From contig JAJQJQ010000019.1 in the NCBI GenBank assembly GCA_028622995.1, positions 868,001 to 932,000 on the forward strand: a stretch of 64,000 nucleotides of DNA, in the 5' to 3' direction. The notes beneath the pieces are model-generated. The model made no database searches and was not told where the DNA came from. It worked only from the letters and a program-made list of their open reading frames with translations. Shown in pieces: positions 61,541 to 64,000 of this stretch (its first letter is position 1; each line of letters opens with the position of its first letter). Source of the DNA: Panagrolaimus kolymaensis (taxonomy: Eukaryota > Nematoda > Chromadorea > Rhabditida > Panagrolaimidae). The position numbers were made by a program, and so were the translations under genes.

Positions 61541-63103
61541 CTAAAGTCTCCACCAACTCATTCCATAACGCATTTGAGGATAATTTGGCCATGCTTCAGT
61601 TCGACCAATTCCAGCTACAGCAATATCACGATCATAAACATGACGAGAAACAGCTTCACGAACATCAGAAGCATCAAGCTTTTTAACAGCTGATTCAAGT
61701 TCATCTAATTGAGTTGGATTTCCAGTATTGAGAACATCACGACCAAGGCGATCAGCAAAACGAGCAGAATCATCGGTGATTGATAGAAGTTCAGCTAACA
61801 GTTTATTCTTGACTCGATCAATTTCAACATCGGTAATAGACGTTGCAAGATATTTCCATTCACGTTGAATAACTTTAACGATATCATACACTACTTCCAT
61901 ATCATCACCATTAGCAGTAAATTGAAAACCAAAAAGTCCTGTATTGTTGTTATTGATTGAAAAGGATTGATAATTTTGAAGTGCAGGATTGACGCTAAGC
62001 TTTTGAATAATTTTCAATGGAGCATTGGTTGTAACACTTTGACGATTATCCCATCCACTAATAAGAGATGAAGCAAGTTGAAGTGCAGGAGCATCAGGAT
62101 GAGATTGAGCAACACCTTCAACAGAAATAGCTCCATAAACAAAAGGATATGTATCATCACGGTATAGGAATTCAGAACCAGTAAAGCGAACACCATCCAT
62201 TGTCGGAATCTTTCGTTGATAATCATTGCTCAAATCACCAAAATATTTTTCACCATAGCGAGTAAGTTGTTCATGATTTACTCCACCAACTCCAGCAAGA
62301 ACCATGCGAACGGGTTTGTTGTAATCTTCAGCTAGGTTAAGCAAATCTTGGCGTGTGATGTTCCTGAAAGATAAACAAACGATTAACCAAAAGCATGAAA
62401 AGTTAAAAAATATTTACTTAATGGCATCGGCATTTCCAAGAGGTGAAAGAGCAAATGGAGTTCCTTGAAAAGCTGTAGCATGAAGATTATCAAATACTGC
62501 ATCCATTGTGTTAGCCTCGGATTCATGAAGTTTACGAATAAGTGCATTGCGTCCAGCTTCAATTGCAGAATCATCAATTTTGTTTTTGCGAATAGCACGA
62601 GCGAGAATTTCAACAGCTAAAATAATAAAGCATACATAAGTTAATGGCAGAAGCAGAAATGTGACACACCTTTTTCAACATCACCATTAGCCATTTGAAC
62701 AAAATAAGCAGTATGTTCACGTGAAGTGTAAGAATTGAGACGTGCACCAATTTTAGCAAGATCCAATGTTAAAGCATTCTAAAAAATACAAGCAATAAGA
62801 AGGTGACGACATAGCATAATTTCAAAGATACAACATACATGATTGAGATGTTCAACGAAAGATGAAATACCATTATTTTTTCCATGTTCATATCGAGAAC
62901 CTCCATCAATCCATAAACCAACCTAAAAAAGTAATAAAAGGATTACAATTTTGAAGCAATGGTTGTTAGTGACTTACAGTTGTTACAGGACGATTGTTAT
63001 GACAGCTTGCAATTCTGAATCCATTATTTAGTTGAGTAAGTGATGAAGATGCAAGTTTGATGGGAGCTTTACCAACCATATGAGCAGCAGCAGCAGCAGC
63101 CAT
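61541..63103 (-). CDS. ucr-1: ubiquinol-cytochrome c reductase core protein 1
   Basis: Five exons, 5' to 3': 63103-62978, 62922-62839, 62778-62670, 62616-62418, 62363-61541; 446 residues. An Ala-rich, basic N-terminus is a plausible mitochondrial presequence. The M16 fold follows: [50 protein letters not shown], then [26 protein letters not shown] and [17 protein letters not shown] in the middle and [20 protein letters not shown] in the C-terminal half. The zinc motif of the processing peptidase, HxxEH, reads SFVEH with its first His replaced, and the Gly-rich loop of the alpha subunit is absent, so a core subunit of complex III fits better than an active peptidase. The ATG lies 11 nt behind TTTTTTAG, a probable trans-splice site. 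Confidence 0.9.
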
Positions 63104-63114
63104 TTTTATTGCCA

Positions 63115-63130
63115 CTAAAAACAAATAAGT
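63115..63130 (-). promoter_or_regulatory. putative trans-splice acceptor of ucr-1
   Basis: The minus strand shows ATTTGTTTTTAG, then 11 nt to the ATG. Short leader and T-run context match a nematode spliced-leader acceptor. Confidence 0.5.
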
Positions 63131-64000
63131 TTTATTATTTTTTAGCACAAAAAAAAATGGACGAATGAAAGACAAAACACGAAAGATAGAAAAAAGAAAA
63201 ATGAAGGAAAGTTTCGAATTTTTGTTGAATGAACAAAAAAAAATATTTGCATGAACATCATCGATAAAAAGGCCAGAATGCCAATCAAAGTTTCTCATGG
63301 AATTGGGATACACGCAAGAAATAAAAAAGCAATGATATGTAGCATCTGATTCGAAAAATGCGTTCTTCAAAACTTATTTTGCATTAATTGCTTTTACATA
63401 ATAAAAAATTCTAGCTTCTTCGAGGAAGATTGAATAAGTTTTTTTACCGAAGTAAGGAATAGGCGCCCCAGTAAACTGGTACTTTACAAAATTTATTTTT
63501 AATCTAAGACTGCGAAGCCCAGTAATCATCATTAAGGTTCGGTGACTGTTAGGCTTGTATAGTCCTGCGATTAAGCTCAACAAAAATTCAAATTTCTCGG
63601 CGAAAGAACTTCGGTCGAAATGAGAATTTTGCAAAGCTGGGAAGTAATTTTTCCATCTTCATGAAACAGAGAACGTCCTTTCGGAGTTACAACACATCGC
63701 AATCCAACGGAACGGACGGTTTAAGAATAAGTATCACTCATCAACCATATTTCGATTCCATCATTATCACCGTGAAACAGAGAACTTCCTTGAGGAGGTT
63801 ACAACACATCGCACTCAAATGATTTCCTCCGATTGATTGGATTATTAGCAAGCTAACAACCAAAGATCATTTTTTTGAAAGGCCCTTACATCAAAAACTA
63901 AAATGATGGAAGGTGAAGAAAAACTAATTTGCAGATAATCACAGAAATGCACTTCTTTACTTGTTTCAATGGAAAATTTTTTAGCTAAAAAAACTTTTTT
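63131..64000. other. intergenic upstream of ucr-1 with mixed-composition block
   Basis: From about 63,410 to 63,860 the sequence is noticeably less A/T-biased than other intergenic DNA, yet no frame encodes a recognisable protein. It includes a tight hairpin (CCAGTAAACTGG at about 63,469-63,480) and the paired element at 63,650-63,815. Outside this block nothing is seen. Confidence 0.45.
63650..63815. repeat. two-copy structured element, 111-bp spacing
   Basis: TTCCATC, then (G/A)TGAAACAGAGAAC, a short hairpin, then GTTACAACACATCGCA occurs twice, at 63,661-63,701 and 63,772-63,813. In the hairpin the two copies differ but both keep pairing: AACGTCC/GGAGTT (one bulge) and AACTTCC/GGAGGTT. That looks like a conserved RNA or DNA structure. 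It matches no tRNA, 5S, spliced-leader or U-snRNA sequence that I know; box C/D or a proper H/ACA layout is not seen. Confidence 0.45.

Overview
This window is AT-rich (by eye about three quarters A+T) eukaryotic nuclear DNA, almost certainly from a nematode. Genes are split by many short introns of about 45-60 nt with GTAAG/GTATG/GTTAG donors and T-rich TTTTAG/TTTCAG acceptors. Several start codons sit just behind a T-rich AG that looks like a spliced-leader acceptor. The recognisable proteins resemble nematode TAT-1, CDK-12, ARP-11, PXL-1, EDEM-2 and UCR-1. I cannot name the species; the base composition and long introns are unlike Caenorhabditis.

Layout, left to right: 0-8.7 kb is mostly gene-poor, with one doubtful minus-strand gene (1.6-2.4 kb) and a four-copy degenerate tandem repeat (5.7-7.9 kb). 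Then come an intronless seven-helix receptor (8.8-10.0 kb, +), a BTB-BACK protein (11.2-12.6 kb, +), the dynactin actin-related protein Arp10/ARP-11 (13.3-14.9 kb, +), a CDK12-type kinase with an RS domain (16.7-19.4 kb, -), a class 1 P4-ATPase flippase (20.1-23.7 kb, -), a type II membrane gamma-glutamyltransferase with very long introns (25.3-34.1 kb coding, 5' end probably near 38.8 kb, -), an EDEM2-type GH47 protein with a long C-terminal extension (40.1-44.4 kb, -), paxillin with two starts and long introns (45.4-52.2 kb or 53.0 kb, +), a secreted protein of unknown family (53.1-55.5 kb, -), a small uncharacterised protein (56.3-56.7 kb, -), a possible 63-residue protein (58.7-59.1 kb, -), a KANSL2/INO80D-like zinc-finger protein (59.3-61.2 kb, +) and the mitochondrial bc1 core protein 1 (61.5-63.1 kb, -). 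Exon chains were built by hand; in every multi-exon model given as firm, the exon lengths sum to a whole number of codons.

The most unusual signal is in the long introns of two genes, gamma-glutamyltransferase (minus strand) and paxillin (plus strand). In both, the sense strand carries the hexamer CAGTTT (core CAGTT, followed by A/T) again and again, roughly every 50-100 nt: well over 100 times in the first gene and about 70 times in the second. The reverse orientation is rare. The motif flips strand with the direction of transcription, stops at exons, and is absent from the EDEM2 gene between the two and from the other genes of the window. It also runs past annotated coding ends in both genes, which predicts an unseen 5' exon for the transferase and an alternative last exon for paxillin. 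A 357-bp palindromic element in a paxillin intron lacks the motif, as expected of a later insertion. I know of no described element that matches this; its function is open.
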